Shown piece after piece: positions 17,801 to 26,313 of a stretch of 55,904 nucleotides of DNA. Both the position numbers and the translations under genes were made by a program. The notes beneath the pieces were generated by a model. It was not told where the DNA came from and made no database searches. It saw only the letters and a list, made by a program, of their open reading frames with translations. Origin of the DNA: Acidimicrobiia bacterium (GTDB taxonomy: Bacteria > Actinomycetota > Acidimicrobiia > ATN3 > PSLF01). Within the stretch, counting starts at the first letter, position 1. Each line of letters starts with the position of its first letter. The DNA is taken from assembly GCA_040289475.1 (NCBI GenBank), contig PSLF01000013.1, forward strand, positions 1-55,904, in the 5' to 3' direction.

Positions 17801-20558
17801 GGTTGCAGCGTTTGGAATTCCCGAGAAGAAAGATCCCTCTTCCGCCCCGCAGAGCGAGTCTACAGCTGTCGATGTCGTCGAAGACCTCGGCGTCAGCCAA
17901 GAGGAGGCGAACCTTCCCAAGGTCGTTGTCTACGAGGTTTCAGGAAGTGAGCGGCCGGTCTCGCCTGTCGGCACGGTAGAAATTAGCGACATAGCGATTG
18001 TCTCGGGCGGACCGGAGAGCCGCATAACTCTGGACGAAACCAAACAGCTTCAAGGCACCCCCTTTGTGCTTGCATCCGACGAAAAGACGCTGTTGGCTCT
18101 CGAAGACGTCGCAGGCCACATCTCGCACGCGGTGCGCACCGACGATTTGCGGAGACGGGACCACGATTATGGTTTGGTTCACTACAACTACTCCTACACC
18201 CTGGGGCCTAGCGAGAGACCCACGGGGATGGGAGCTCAGTCGGGCCTGAATGAAGTCGCCGAGGGGGTATCGCGGGGAGGCGAGACCCCCCGCGAGATTT
18301 TGCCGCCTACGTCCGACACACATAAGACCACCCGTCATTTCGAAGGAGCGGCCTCGATTACGGCGTCTTCCTACAGTTCGTGGCTCGTTCAATTGCCGGA
18401 GCTGCGTCCTTATGCTGCGTTTGACGGGGACCCTAGAACTGCGTGGGTCACCGGTGCTCCGGGTCGCTCCAAAGGCGAGTGGATACAAATCGAATTTGAT
18501 GAGCCTAAATCATTGCAAGGCATCACAATAACGCCACTTCTCGATGGCCCCTTCAGGCCAGCGATCAGGGCTGTCAAGGTAGAGACCGACTCGGGCTCAT
18601 CCGTATCCCGTCTAGAACCTTCCGAAGTTGCCCAGCCTGTACAGGTACCGCCGGGTTCGACGCGCCGGCTCCGAATTCTGCTATGGGATGTGGAGGGAGA
18701 GGAAAATGTGGGCTTGTCGGGCGCAGGGATACGAGAGATTCACATTCCAGGAGTGTCGGTGCAGGAGGTTCTAGATGTCCCTTCGGATTCTGCTGCGGGG
18801 CTCGAATACGTCGTGCTCTCTCGATCTCGTCTGCACCCGTCTTTGATCGGTCGATCTGATGAAGAGCCCATCTTGAGGCGCTCGTTCTCTATGAGCTCAG
18901 AGGGCACCTACACTATCGAAGGATTGGTTGTTCCCCTTCCCGGTGACGAGCTCGACAAACTGATTGCGGTAAGAGGACCGGTGAACATCTCCGCTAGTTC
19001 TACCATGAACGGACTTCCCGAGTTCAGGGCCTCCAACCTTCTAGATGGAGACACCGCTACTATTTGGGCGGCCTCACTACCTACAGTTTTGCCCAATCCG
19101 CTCGGTTTGTGGGAGGGTCCTAAGGCTTACACTGGTGCTCAAACTAAGCCACCAACCTACGAGGGGATTCAGGGAAGGCGCGATCCCTCGCCTAGTCTGG
19201 TTCTAGATTTCGGTCACCCTATCACCCTCGGAGAGCTTCGAGTTGTGACTACTACTGCAGGTCCCGTGTCGCCGCCTCGTAGCCTCCGCATTGTCGGCGA
19301 GCACGACGTAGTAGAGGGCGATCTTGTATCGGACGGGTGGGTAAGGTTCCCTCCTCTAACCACTCGAATTCTGCGGATCGAGTTTCCCTCTATACGGGTA
19401 AGGATGTCGGTCGACTCCATGACTGGAATCGCGACTCCACTTCCTGTGGGGTTTTCAGATCTCCAAATTCCGGCTCTCGGAGACGTCAAGTACTCAGTGC
19501 CGCTTCCTTCGGAGGAGTTTGTGCTCCCATGCGGATTGGGGCCGCCGGTGGTTGTCGATGGAGAGCTCTTCGACACCGAAGTTCACGGAAAGATCTCAGA
19601 TCTCATCTTTATGCGCCCCTTTTCCTTTCGTGCCTGCCGCTCCTGGGTCGTACAGGATAATGGTCGCTCACACCGTATCGAGGAGACCGAAGGCTCAAGA
19701 CCGTTCGCTCTCTCTCAGGTTAGAGTTGTTCGCATCGACCGAGAACCCCCCGATCAATGGAGCAAAAGGCGAGATTTCCATGAGGTCTCGGCCAAGGCCG
19801 AGCTTCTTTCGCGGCGCGAGGTATCTGTCGAGGAGTGGGGGCCCCGGAAACGGCGATTGTGGATCGAACCGGGGCCAGAGAGAATCTTGTATATCAACGA
19901 GAACGCAAACATCGGATGGAAAGCCAATCTGGGCAGTTTTGAGCTGAAGCAGGTGACGCTGGACGGATGGAAGCAGGGGTTTTTGCTTCCGGAAGGGGTT
20001 GGGGGAGAGGTGCAGCTCATATATAAACCAGGACGACTCCACAGCCTTTCACTAATCATTGGCCTTTCGCTAGTGGCGCTTGTGATAACTGCAGCGATCT
20101 TGATCGGCGCGTTCTTGTACACTAATCGCTGGCAGGTCGAGGGGTCTCGACTGTATGCCTATGGACAGATGAGAGCTAGCGCCAGCAATCTGTGGATGAT
20201 GGTCGGAGTGGGTGGCGTGTGTCTCGTTGCCGCGGCAGTTAGCGCTCCTCTCGTTCCTATTGCGCTCGTTATAGCCGCAGGAGTTTGGGCACGACGCCGT
20301 CTGCTTTCGTACTTGAGATTGGGTATAAGTTGTGCTGTCATTTCCGCCATTGCCTTCGCCGCAGCGACCACTTGTGCTGCACTGGGGGTTCCAGCCACTC
20401 CCGCCCAAACCAAAGGACCATTTGGGATTTGGGCACAGCTAGCGGCAGGGGTGGCGATGATCTTTGCGCTGCTTCCGGCTGCATGTTTGGCTTTGCCCTG
20501 GCGGACACCGAGGTTACTTCTCGACGGTGTCCCTGATCGATTGCGTCAAACAAAATGA
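14811..20558 (+). CDS. aftD: Flippase-like domain fused to AftD-type alpha-(1->3)-arabinofuranosyltransferase
   Basis: 1915 aa in one unbroken frame, about 500 longer than typical AftD. Residues 1-405 are membrane helices with Wzx/MurJ (PST) features: KLSSYRGLLMGSESFGAL, EATVRLAVSPALG, NADLLTI...AASIPAKGVF. A charged linker (406-445) leads to the AftD GT-C domain: the catalytic-loop acidic residues Asp465 and Asp469 in PGKIVSDTKID, then FGHVQNQSYGYLFPMGPYF (about 487-505) and more helices to about 880. Extracytoplasmic beta modules follow, two of them discoidin/F5_8-like (AAFDGDPRTAWV near 1205; ASNLLDGDTATIWAA near 1407), then three or four C-terminal helices. AftD adds arabinofuranose to arabinan from a lipid donor outside the membrane. 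Start TTG 14811 is uncertain; an internal ATG at 16065 (residue 419) could make AftD alone. Confidence 0.88.
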   Translation: MELRSDSLEGIKGKVAFWLGAVAFSASSFVALSITSRFVPEGTVAGISAILALSLVVAVVPGYVQIDRAARASDVRSATASLSVEPSSFEIGYAALALFIAALASVVTARILNLDYVGTFAVALQFFPALKLSSYRGLLMGSESFGALGMSYATEATVRLAVSPALGIPLKEGGFGAGLLLGTLVSLVVTKHLCTRSGNFETAASEPDSRGNSRRSGAIPSLAAGSVAIASALVLANADLLTISARLSPHEADRFAAASIPAKGVFLALFVGGWMFFGRVRRSGDASEAVRLGVITAGCGVVLSACAVAASPLAFFALSKPRESIWLVAVVCMAMALASGTWTLTNLSLSLNGAYTWAPPLFGIGIWALASSSAHTSVDLAVSLLAANYVAFVLASIYTSRLRTTSRPHFEHCSKKKRMGVAKKIRSVASQFAKRVGMDPLLGYVSLVAIAGVCFAQQPGKIVSDTKIDMAIDPLFFLRRAYDMWEPLGYFGHVQNQSYGYLFPMGPYFVAAKYFSLPMWIAQRVWIFGVAATAFTGVCFLAARLGIGTPRTRIAAAGFYVTAPIYASLVAFTSAAVLPGSLLPWMIGALVPRDRRWTPLVGALRSSAAYALAGAVNAAATLAVLPAVAVYLITTKLSAYRAGHNRSRPLSSPKLQLIAATAVLYALASVWWSIPLILLRTYGFNFLQYTESAVAAASTQSLFESMRGSGYWLAYLNLRRPWLPGGWEYVSSPVLVVASGTAVAVGLAGLAFLGARKRLFPAVLFLLGVAASAGPYWFSGAGIFHKAILAMLGGPLGALRNVSKFEFLVTLPLSLGLAHFAPALRVLSIGHSSGQKRVLAALSMVAVGVSILMMTIPAIRGQLATRGGFEAVPQYWLDAARWLNDHSGHDRVAVIPGAPFGEYQWGRPLDEVLQPLSHVPWAVRSLIPLGGTGSTRLLDAVENHLLGQVPSPGLAPALTSAGIRYLVVRNDLDWRASGAPRPLQVKKTLEASGGFVEVAAFGIPEKKDPSSAPQSESTAVDVVEDLGVSQEEANLPKVVVYEVSGSERPVSPVGTVEISDIAIVSGGPESRITLDETKQLQGTPFVLASDEKTLLALEDVAGHISHAVRTDDLRRRDHDYGLVHYNYSYTLGPSERPTGMGAQSGLNEVAEGVSRGGETPREILPPTSDTHKTTRHFEGAASITASSYSSWLVQLPELRPYAAFDGDPRTAWVTGAPGRSKGEWIQIEFDEPKSLQGITITPLLDGPFRPAIRAVKVETDSGSSVSRLEPSEVAQPVQVPPGSTRRLRILLWDVEGEENVGLSGAGIREIHIPGVSVQEVLDVPSDSAAGLEYVVLSRSRLHPSLIGRSDEEPILRRSFSMSSEGTYTIEGLVVPLPGDELDKLIAVRGPVNISASSTMNGLPEFRASNLLDGDTATIWAASLPTVLPNPLGLWEGPKAYTGAQTKPPTYEGIQGRRDPSPSLVLDFGHPITLGELRVVTTTAGPVSPPRSLRIVGEHDVVEGDLVSDGWVRFPPLTTRILRIEFPSIRVRMSVDSMTGIATPLPVGFSDLQIPALGDVKYSVPLPSEEFVLPCGLGPPVVVDGELFDTEVHGKISDLIFMRPFSFRACRSWVVQDNGRSHRIEETEGSRPFALSQVRVVRIDREPPDQWSKRRDFHEVSAKAELLSRREVSVEEWGPRKRRLWIEPGPERILYINENANIGWKANLGSFELKQVTLDGWKQGFLLPEGVGGEVQLIYKPGRLHSLSLIIGLSLVALVITAAILIGAFLYTNRWQVEGSRLYAYGQMRASASNLWMMVGVGGVCLVAAAVSAPLVPIALVIAAGVWARRRLLSYLRLGISCAVISAIAFAAATTCAALGVPATPAQTKGPFGIWAQLAAGVAMIFALLPAACLALPWRTPRLLLDGVPDRLRQTK
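16076..16083 (+). other. A8 run in the linker of the flippase-AftD gene; possible slippage site
   Basis: Eight consecutive A residues, in phase as GCA AAA AAA ATC, giving the A-AAA-AAA heptamer used in -1 slippage. It lies exactly between the flippase and AftD modules. After a -1 shift the next stop is TGA at 16202-16204; after a +1 shift it is TAG at 16093-16095. Either shift would give a flippase-only product of about 425-465 aa. I see the motif; slippage itself is inference. Confidence 0.3.
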
Positions 20559-21157
20559 ACCCGTTACGAATCGAGAGAGCTGCTGCGCGGACGATTGTCA
20601 TCTTTCTTGCAATAGAGGCTACTGCATCCCCTGCAGCGGCTCACGCCTTTGGCTCATCGAGGACACCCGCTTGGGGGATTGCAGTGGTTTTGGGAGGCCT
20701 CGTTTCATCACTAGCCGGCATTGGTCTATCGGCGAGAGGGCGCAGAAAGCTGGGCTTGGGAGCATTCGCGGCAGGCGCCGCACTTCTTAGCGTCGCTATG
20801 ACCGGTTTCTCGCTCGACACCGGCTCTTGGACGTCTCCGGCTCAGGTAAAGATCGTAGAGCCGATGTGGGGATCCAAAGTCAATAGCCCGGTGAAACTTC
20901 GCGTAAATCTGGTCAACGGGACACTCGTTCCTCTCGACAGAAGCTCGGGCCCGCCCACAGAAGGCCACCTCCATGTCTACGCAAACGGGAGGGCAGTAGG
21001 AATGTTCGTTGACTTGGAAGAGGATCTTCAGCTCCCGCCTGGGCGTTACGTGCTGCAAGTAGAGTTCGTGGGTGCCGATCATCACTCATTCTCGCCCCCT
21101 GTAGCAGACACCGTCGAAATCGAAGTGCTTCCTAACAAGGCTCAGGACGAGAGATAG
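20555..21157 (+). CDS. Membrane-anchored extracytoplasmic protein, DUF4399-like
   Basis: 200 aa. The N-terminal hydrophobic stretch (about 11-30, ending AAAHA) looks like a signal peptide or first helix, followed by two more helices (37-56 and 66-84). From 95 on is an extracytoplasmic beta domain: KIVEPMWGSKVNSPVKLRV, EGHLHVYANGRAVG, LPPGRYVLQVEFVGADHHSF. The pattern of Pro-x-x-Gly, Gly-His-x-His and ADHH resembles small secreted domains (DUF4399-type) often found beside copper or CopC-like proteins. The His residues could bind metal; unproven. The ATG overlaps the aftD stop (ATGA), and a CopD-like gene follows 57 bases on. Confidence 0.7.
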   Translation: MNPLRIERAAARTIVIFLAIEATASPAAAHAFGSSRTPAWGIAVVLGGLVSSLAGIGLSARGRRKLGLGAFAAGAALLSVAMTGFSLDTGSWTSPAQVKIVEPMWGSKVNSPVKLRVNLVNGTLVPLDRSSGPPTEGHLHVYANGRAVGMFVDLEEDLQLPPGRYVLQVEFVGADHHSFSPPVADTVEIEVLPNKAQDER

Positions 21158-21214
21158 CATGTGTGGGATCGACCGACGTTCTTTGTTTCCACTTAGGTAA
21201 GGGAGTATCTTTGC

Positions 21215-22282
21215 ATGTGCCGAGGCCCATCCGAGAGTCATCGAAAGTACCTTAGACTGTGCGTGGGGATCTGGGGATTTGCGACAGGCTTTTTGTTTCT
21301 AGCAGCACTGCTATTTTTCAACACGCCGGACGCGTTGGCTCACAGGGGTGGGAAAGCTATCCCCAAGATTCAAATTCAGTCGGTTCCAGTCGATCCCCAA
21401 GGTGGGCTAACCCACGAGATCACGGTGACGATTGTCGATGCAGACAGCGGCGCGCCGGTTTCGGGAGCCAACGTCACAGTTGAGGCCGAAATGACGGTGC
21501 CGCACGAGATGAAGACGCTTCCTTTGTTGCTATCGGAGCGCGACTCTTTGGGGGTTTACATTGGTACTCTGAGATACCCGATGCCTGCTGAGTGGACATT
21601 GCGGGCTATCGTCGAAGGCGAGAAAGTTCAGCAAGCCACTGCCGAGACACTAGTCTCTGTTAAGCTGACCTCAAAAGCAACGCCATCCTCTTCTACAGAA
21701 CAACGGGAGACATCTCCTGGTTCTGGAAGAGCATCTGTCGTAGTTAGAGGAAGCTTATCCACCTCCGACGCACGTCCTGTGTCGCTGCTGGTACTTCACT
21801 CGATCTTCGCCATAGCGTGGGCAGCATCTACTCTATTGCTTGCTTTAGGGGCCGGCCGTGCGACCTCACAGTGGTTCTCCCCACAGGCTCGCCGCAGAAT
21901 ACTAGAAAGAGGTAGTGCTGTTCGCAAAACAGCGTTCGCAGCCGGGGTTCTTTTGGTGATGACGGGTGTCGCCAATGGGTTTTACGCCGCGCCGTTTAGG
22001 CTCTCACCCACCCCGTCTAGCATCCGGGAAGGTATGGGGTATCCGTTCGGCTCCCTCTATCTACTCATCCTGGCCGGGAAAATAATTGTGCTGGCGGCAT
22101 TGGTTCGCTTGAATTGGATTCCGGCGCTTCCCAAAGGCGAATCCTCCGAATTTTCCAGGCTACACTCCGCGGCCAGAGTAGCCCTCGCGGCCGATTTAGT
22201 GCTGTTTCCGCTCCTACTGGTGTTAATAACTCTGCTAAGGTACGTACACGTACTTGTGCACGTATCCCTGGCGGTGCAGTGA
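21215..22282 (+). CDS. YtkA/CopC-like domain fused to a CopD-like membrane domain
   Basis: 355 aa. A hydrophobic N-terminal segment (about 18-38) leads to an extracytoplasmic immunoglobulin-like domain (about 55-145: LTHEITVTIVDADSGAPV, YIGTLRYPMPAEWTLRA) of the YtkA/DUF4198 type. After a Ser/Thr-rich linker come about four helices (190-355) with CopD character: LLVLHSIFAIAWAA and FAAGVLLVMTGVANGFYAA. CopC/CopD systems move copper across the membrane, but I do not see a clear Met/His copper motif, so copper is only a possibility. AAGGGAG precedes ATG 21215. The stop (TGA 22280-22282) is four bases before the sensor kinase start, so they may be co-expressed. Confidence 0.7.
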   Translation: MCRGPSESHRKYLRLCVGIWGFATGFLFLAALLFFNTPDALAHRGGKAIPKIQIQSVPVDPQGGLTHEITVTIVDADSGAPVSGANVTVEAEMTVPHEMKTLPLLLSERDSLGVYIGTLRYPMPAEWTLRAIVEGEKVQQATAETLVSVKLTSKATPSSSTEQRETSPGSGRASVVVRGSLSTSDARPVSLLVLHSIFAIAWAASTLLLALGAGRATSQWFSPQARRRILERGSAVRKTAFAAGVLLVMTGVANGFYAAPFRLSPTPSSIREGMGYPFGSLYLLILAGKIIVLAALVRLNWIPALPKGESSEFSRLHSAARVALAADLVLFPLLLVLITLLRYVHVLVHVSLAVQ

Positions 22283-22286
22283 TGGA

Positions 22287-24395
22287 ATGGCCGACACCGT
22301 GTTGTCCTCGGCTGACGAGGGTAATTCTGACCCCTACGTATCGACTCATTCGCAGCGTCGCAAGCTCGCTCTACTCGGCGCGCTGGTTGCGGCGGGATAT
22401 CTAGTACCCACGGTAATCGCTGGCCCTTCTTTGGCCGGAAGGGTCGTCGACTCATCGATAATGGCTGCTACCGCGGCGCTCTCTTTCGTTCTCGCCACCA
22501 AGGCATCGTTTCGCGCTCACCAGGCAGTTCGGATGCTTTGGATGTCGTTTGCTGTGGGGGTAGGGTTCTATGCGGTGGTGTTCGGACTCCAAGCAGCTAG
22601 GTTTGGCGGCTGCGAGTGGTGTACGACGGCAGCTGCTGGGATTGGGGTGGCTGCGTGGATGTCGTTAAGCCTAGTTCTGTGGGGAGCGCTGCGCCTCGCG
22701 TACAGGGAAGCCGATTGTAGGCTGTGGACAATCGAGGTGCTCGACGCAGCTGTAGTGTTCATCAGTGCCGCGGCGTTGCTGGGTCTTCTCGTCGAGTTCG
22801 GAAAGGTATTGGTTCCTCGTCCCGTGGCCAGTGTGGAGTTTGTCGAGTTCGTGGGCATTCTTCTTTTAATCGTGGGAGCAATGTTCAATCTCAGATCAGT
22901 TTCGGTAGATCTGAAGGGCTACAAGACTCTGCAAGGACTTTTTCTTTTAGGGGTAGTGTGCTGGGTCTTGGCGCGAAGCTGGAATGCTTTAGCAGCGGAA
23001 GGGGTTCGTTGGCTCGTCTTTGCAGCGTCAAGGGCCACAGTGGTTTTTTGTGCCATTCTTATCCCTTCTTATGCTGTAGCGCCGGGAGCGAAGCTCGAGA
23101 TTCTGAACGTTCGCCGCCCCGAAGATCGGCCCATTACCGATGTTAGCCTAGCTGTTGGCTCCCTAGCCCTAGCCGCGGTGGTTATTCATTTTTCTGCTGG
23201 TTCCGAAAGCTTGCTTTTCAATGCTTTCTTACCTGTTTTGGCCTTCGTGTCTCTTTTGCTAGTTGTGCGCTTGGCTCTGAGCTCGGAGCACCACCGCCGC
23301 CTTGAAGATCTGATAAGAGAGTCGAGTACGCGTTTTGAGGAGCTAGTAGAAGGCGCACAGCAGGGAATTCTCGAGGTGGCAGCCGACGGCACCGTCGGCT
23401 ACTGCAACGAAGCGACCGCTCGAATTCTCGGGGTTTCTCGCTCGGAGTTGATGGGCCGCAGCCTCTCGGGGATCGTCAAGGTGATTGACACTTACCCTAG
23501 GTCGGAAGAGGATGTTCTCGTTTCCCCTTTGGCAAAAGAATCGAAGGTAGCTCTAGGTTCCCGTTTAGCGAGAGGCGGCAGGGCTGTTGGGCAAGTGATG
23601 CGCTCGGACGGGCTTCGGCGCTATGTAGAACTAGCTCCCTCTAGCGGGATGGTGTGGCCCCTTAGGGTCCTGTTGCGAGACATAACATTCGAAGTCGAAC
23701 AGCGTTTGCGCGTCCAACGACTTATAAGAGACTTGCGTAATAAGGATATGGAGCGATCCGCTCTCATGCGAGACATGCTCGAGACAGCTGAGTCCGAGCG
23801 GTATTTGTTAGGATCCCAGCTCCACGACGGTCCAGTCCAGCACCTGACTCTGCTGGCCCTAAAGACTGACCTTCTCCGCAAGAAGGCGGCGCGCGGAGCT
23901 TACGACGAAGTTGTCTCGGAGATCTGTCGGATAGGGCCCGAAATAAAGTCACAAGCCAAATATCTCGTCGACCTTTCGAATGCCTTAAGCCCGGTTGTAC
24001 GGCCAGATGTCCATCTCGAGCTCGCTCTCGAAGGAATGATGCACAGTATTTTCGAGTCTCCCCCTGGATACGAGCCCACGCGCTGGAAGCTCTCCACTGT
24101 AGAAGGGGTGTCTTCCAGTCTCACTCCTTCAGTCAAGATTGCGTTGTACCGCTGTATTCAAGCGATCGCTCTCGATGGAAGAATCGCTGGGGCCCGCCGT
24201 GCCCATTTCGAGCTTGGAATTGAAGGCGGTGCAGTAAAAGCAAAGGTTGTGACGGATGCGCCGCTCGACTCTGCGCGTCCTCGGGGAGTAGCCAGGGCTA
24301 AGGTCTGGGTGTCCCGAATGGGTGGTACTTTTTCCGAAGGCCGAAATGGCGGGCTGTACGAGGCGGAGATCCGGATCCCCTCGACCAAGGAGTAG
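22287..24395 (+). CDS. Membrane sensor kinase (NarL-partner type) with degenerate ATPase domain
   Basis: 702 aa from ATG 22287. The N-terminus has about nine hydrophobic helices (20-335), then a PAS domain (about 350-470: GILEVAADGTVGYCNEATAR). A HisKA_3-type helix has phospho-acceptor His513 in SQLHDGPVQHLT, as in NreB/DegS kinases. The C-terminal domain (about 605-702) aligns poorly with HATPase_c: where kinases have an Asn-containing N box (ALxNxxxHA) this has YRCIQAIALDGRIAGARRA. A short MGGTFSEGRNGG remains near the end, but a DxGxG motif is not evident. ATP binding is therefore doubtful. No response regulator is adjacent; an ABC exporter pair follows 68 bases on and could be its target or signal source. 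Confidence 0.8.
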   Translation: MADTVLSSADEGNSDPYVSTHSQRRKLALLGALVAAGYLVPTVIAGPSLAGRVVDSSIMAATAALSFVLATKASFRAHQAVRMLWMSFAVGVGFYAVVFGLQAARFGGCEWCTTAAAGIGVAAWMSLSLVLWGALRLAYREADCRLWTIEVLDAAVVFISAAALLGLLVEFGKVLVPRPVASVEFVEFVGILLLIVGAMFNLRSVSVDLKGYKTLQGLFLLGVVCWVLARSWNALAAEGVRWLVFAASRATVVFCAILIPSYAVAPGAKLEILNVRRPEDRPITDVSLAVGSLALAAVVIHFSAGSESLLFNAFLPVLAFVSLLLVVRLALSSEHHRRLEDLIRESSTRFEELVEGAQQGILEVAADGTVGYCNEATARILGVSRSELMGRSLSGIVKVIDTYPRSEEDVLVSPLAKESKVALGSRLARGGRAVGQVMRSDGLRRYVELAPSSGMVWPLRVLLRDITFEVEQRLRVQRLIRDLRNKDMERSALMRDMLETAESERYLLGSQLHDGPVQHLTLLALKTDLLRKKAARGAYDEVVSEICRIGPEIKSQAKYLVDLSNALSPVVRPDVHLELALEGMMHSIFESPPGYEPTRWKLSTVEGVSSSLTPSVKIALYRCIQAIALDGRIAGARRAHFELGIEGGAVKAKVVTDAPLDSARPRGVARAKVWVSRMGGTFSEGRNGGLYEAEIRIPSTKE

Positions 24396-24463
24396 TTGAT
24401 GAGACGTCCAATGTAGAGGCAGACAGAGGGCGCTGTTGGTAAGCACAAGGGAGCGTTTCGAGC

Positions 24464-26293
24464 ATGAGTAGCGTAGATGCCCTATTAGCCGGCGAGGTGG
24501 TCGGCAAGGAGCCCTCATCGTCTGCTGGGGCGCGTCTGATTTGGAGATCAGTAAAAGCAAGGCGAAGGCTGCTAGTTCCAGGCATATTGGTGGCGGGATG
24601 CTACACGGGATTTCGCGTGGCCGTTCCCCTCCTCCTTAGGACTTTGGTGAATGTCGCTTCTTCTGGTGGCTCCCGCCTTCTTGTGCGTACAACCCTGCTT
24701 GCTGGCGCAGTTCTTGCAGCAGGCTTAGCGCAGTCGGTCTTTGCGGGGCTGCGCCGATACAGCGCAATTCGACTCGCGATAAGGATTCAAGCGGACCTCC
24801 GTCAAAGGCTTTTCGAACACTTTCAGCGTCTTTCGTTTGCCTTTCATGACGCAGCTAACACCGGACAGTTGATGGCGAGGGCAAACAGCGATGTCGAGCA
24901 AGTTCAAAACTTAGTTGTATATATCCCGCTGACATTTGCCAATATCTTGACGTTTCTCTTTGCTCTGGGATTCTTGTTATGGATCCATCCGTTCCTGGCA
25001 CTCTCAGCAGCCCTAGTTCTTCCGCTCATTAGTTGGTCCGCTCAGGCCTTGGCAAAGCGCCTGACCCCCGTTGCGACAGATCTCCAGCAAAGGCTAGCTG
25101 ATCTCACCCAGATAGTTGAGGAATCTTTTAGAGGAATTCGCGTCATAAAAGCGTTTGGCAAAGAAGAGTTGTGGCAGCGGCGTTTTACCGAGATTGCTTC
25201 TAGAACTAAACACTCGGCGCTTGAGGCGGCTTCAATCAGAGCCAAGTACTCACCGATGACAGCGGTGTTCTCTTCTCTTGCCATCGTGGTCGTGATGCTA
25301 GTGGGTGGAGTAGGACTGTCGCTTGGCAAGATTTCCATGGGCGACTTGCTCGCGGCGATGTTTTTCGTCCAGTTCCTCTCGTGGCCGCTTCAGCTGATGG
25401 GGGATTTGGCAGCACAGGCACAACGCACGTTTGTGGCAGCCGGGAGAATTGCTCAGATTCTGGAAACGGAGTCTCACATTGTGGTAAAGCCCAATGCCAT
25501 ATCGCCGCCAAGACGAGGCGGTGAAGTCGTGTTCGACTCGGTGTGGTTTGAGTACATAAAAGGCAAACCCGTCCTCAAAAACGTGTCGTTTCGCATCGCT
25601 CCGGGAGAAGCCGTCGCCTTCGTGGGTCCAACTGGATCGGGTAAATCTACCGTGGCGGCTTTGATCCCCCGCTTTTATGACGCCAGTGCAGGAAGAGTGA
25701 TGGTCGATGGAGTAGATGTGAAGGATTACGACCTTAAAGCCCTGCGCTCGAGGATAGCCCTTGTTTTCGAGGACAGTTTCCTTTTCACCGATACGGTTTT
25801 CGAAAACATTGCATATGGAAATTCAGATGCCACCGATGAAGACGTAAAGCGCGCCGCCCGTGTAGCACAGGCAGACGAGTTCATAGAGAAATTGCCTGAA
25901 GGCTATTTGACTGTGGTAGGTGAGCAGGGTCTGACTCTCTCGGGGGGCCAGAGGCAACGCATAGCTGTGGCCCGAGCCTTGCTATCGGATCCCGAAATAA
26001 TGATTTTGGACGCTGCCACAGCCGCCGTGGACGCGAAAGTCGAAGAGGAACTTGTCGGTGCGTTGGAAAGGGCAATTGCGGGTCGCACGGCCATTATTGT
26101 GACGGACCGTCCTGCCACTATCCGTCTGGCGGAAAGGATCTTTTATATGGAATCAGGAGAGATCGTGGCAGAGGGTACGCACGAGTTTCTTCTCGAGAAC
26201 GTGCCTTCGTACCGAGCGATGATAAACGCCGGATCGGAAGCTGAGGCTGGAGCAGGCGAACAAGATTTACGTATAAGAGATAGCTCGACGTAA
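24464..26293 (+). CDS. ABC exporter half-transporter with degenerate nucleotide-binding site
   Basis: 609 aa: a six-helix ABC_membrane domain (about 35-330), then an ATPase domain. Walker A GPTGSGKS (388-395) and signature LSGGQRQR are canonical. The catalytic Glu after Walker B is Ala517 (ILDAATAAVD), and the H-loop His is Asp548 (VTDRPAT). This pattern marks the non-hydrolysing subunit of a heterodimeric exporter such as TM287/288 or BmrCD. The next gene, 20 bases on, is the canonical partner. Together the consensus site would use the partner's Walker motifs with this subunit's intact LSGGQ. Substrate unknown; nearby envelope glycan genes allow a lipid or glycolipid, but drugs are equally possible. 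Confidence 0.93.
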   Translation: MSSVDALLAGEVVGKEPSSSAGARLIWRSVKARRRLLVPGILVAGCYTGFRVAVPLLLRTLVNVASSGGSRLLVRTTLLAGAVLAAGLAQSVFAGLRRYSAIRLAIRIQADLRQRLFEHFQRLSFAFHDAANTGQLMARANSDVEQVQNLVVYIPLTFANILTFLFALGFLLWIHPFLALSAALVLPLISWSAQALAKRLTPVATDLQQRLADLTQIVEESFRGIRVIKAFGKEELWQRRFTEIASRTKHSALEAASIRAKYSPMTAVFSSLAIVVVMLVGGVGLSLGKISMGDLLAAMFFVQFLSWPLQLMGDLAAQAQRTFVAAGRIAQILETESHIVVKPNAISPPRRGGEVVFDSVWFEYIKGKPVLKNVSFRIAPGEAVAFVGPTGSGKSTVAALIPRFYDASAGRVMVDGVDVKDYDLKALRSRIALVFEDSFLFTDTVFENIAYGNSDATDEDVKRAARVAQADEFIEKLPEGYLTVVGEQGLTLSGGQRQRIAVARALLSDPEIMILDAATAAVDAKVEEELVGALERAIAGRTAIIVTDRPATIRLAERIFYMESGEIVAEGTHEFLLENVPSYRAMINAGSEAEAGAGEQDLRIRDSST

Positions 26294-26313
26294 CGAGGAA
26301 CTGCGGGTAGTAG

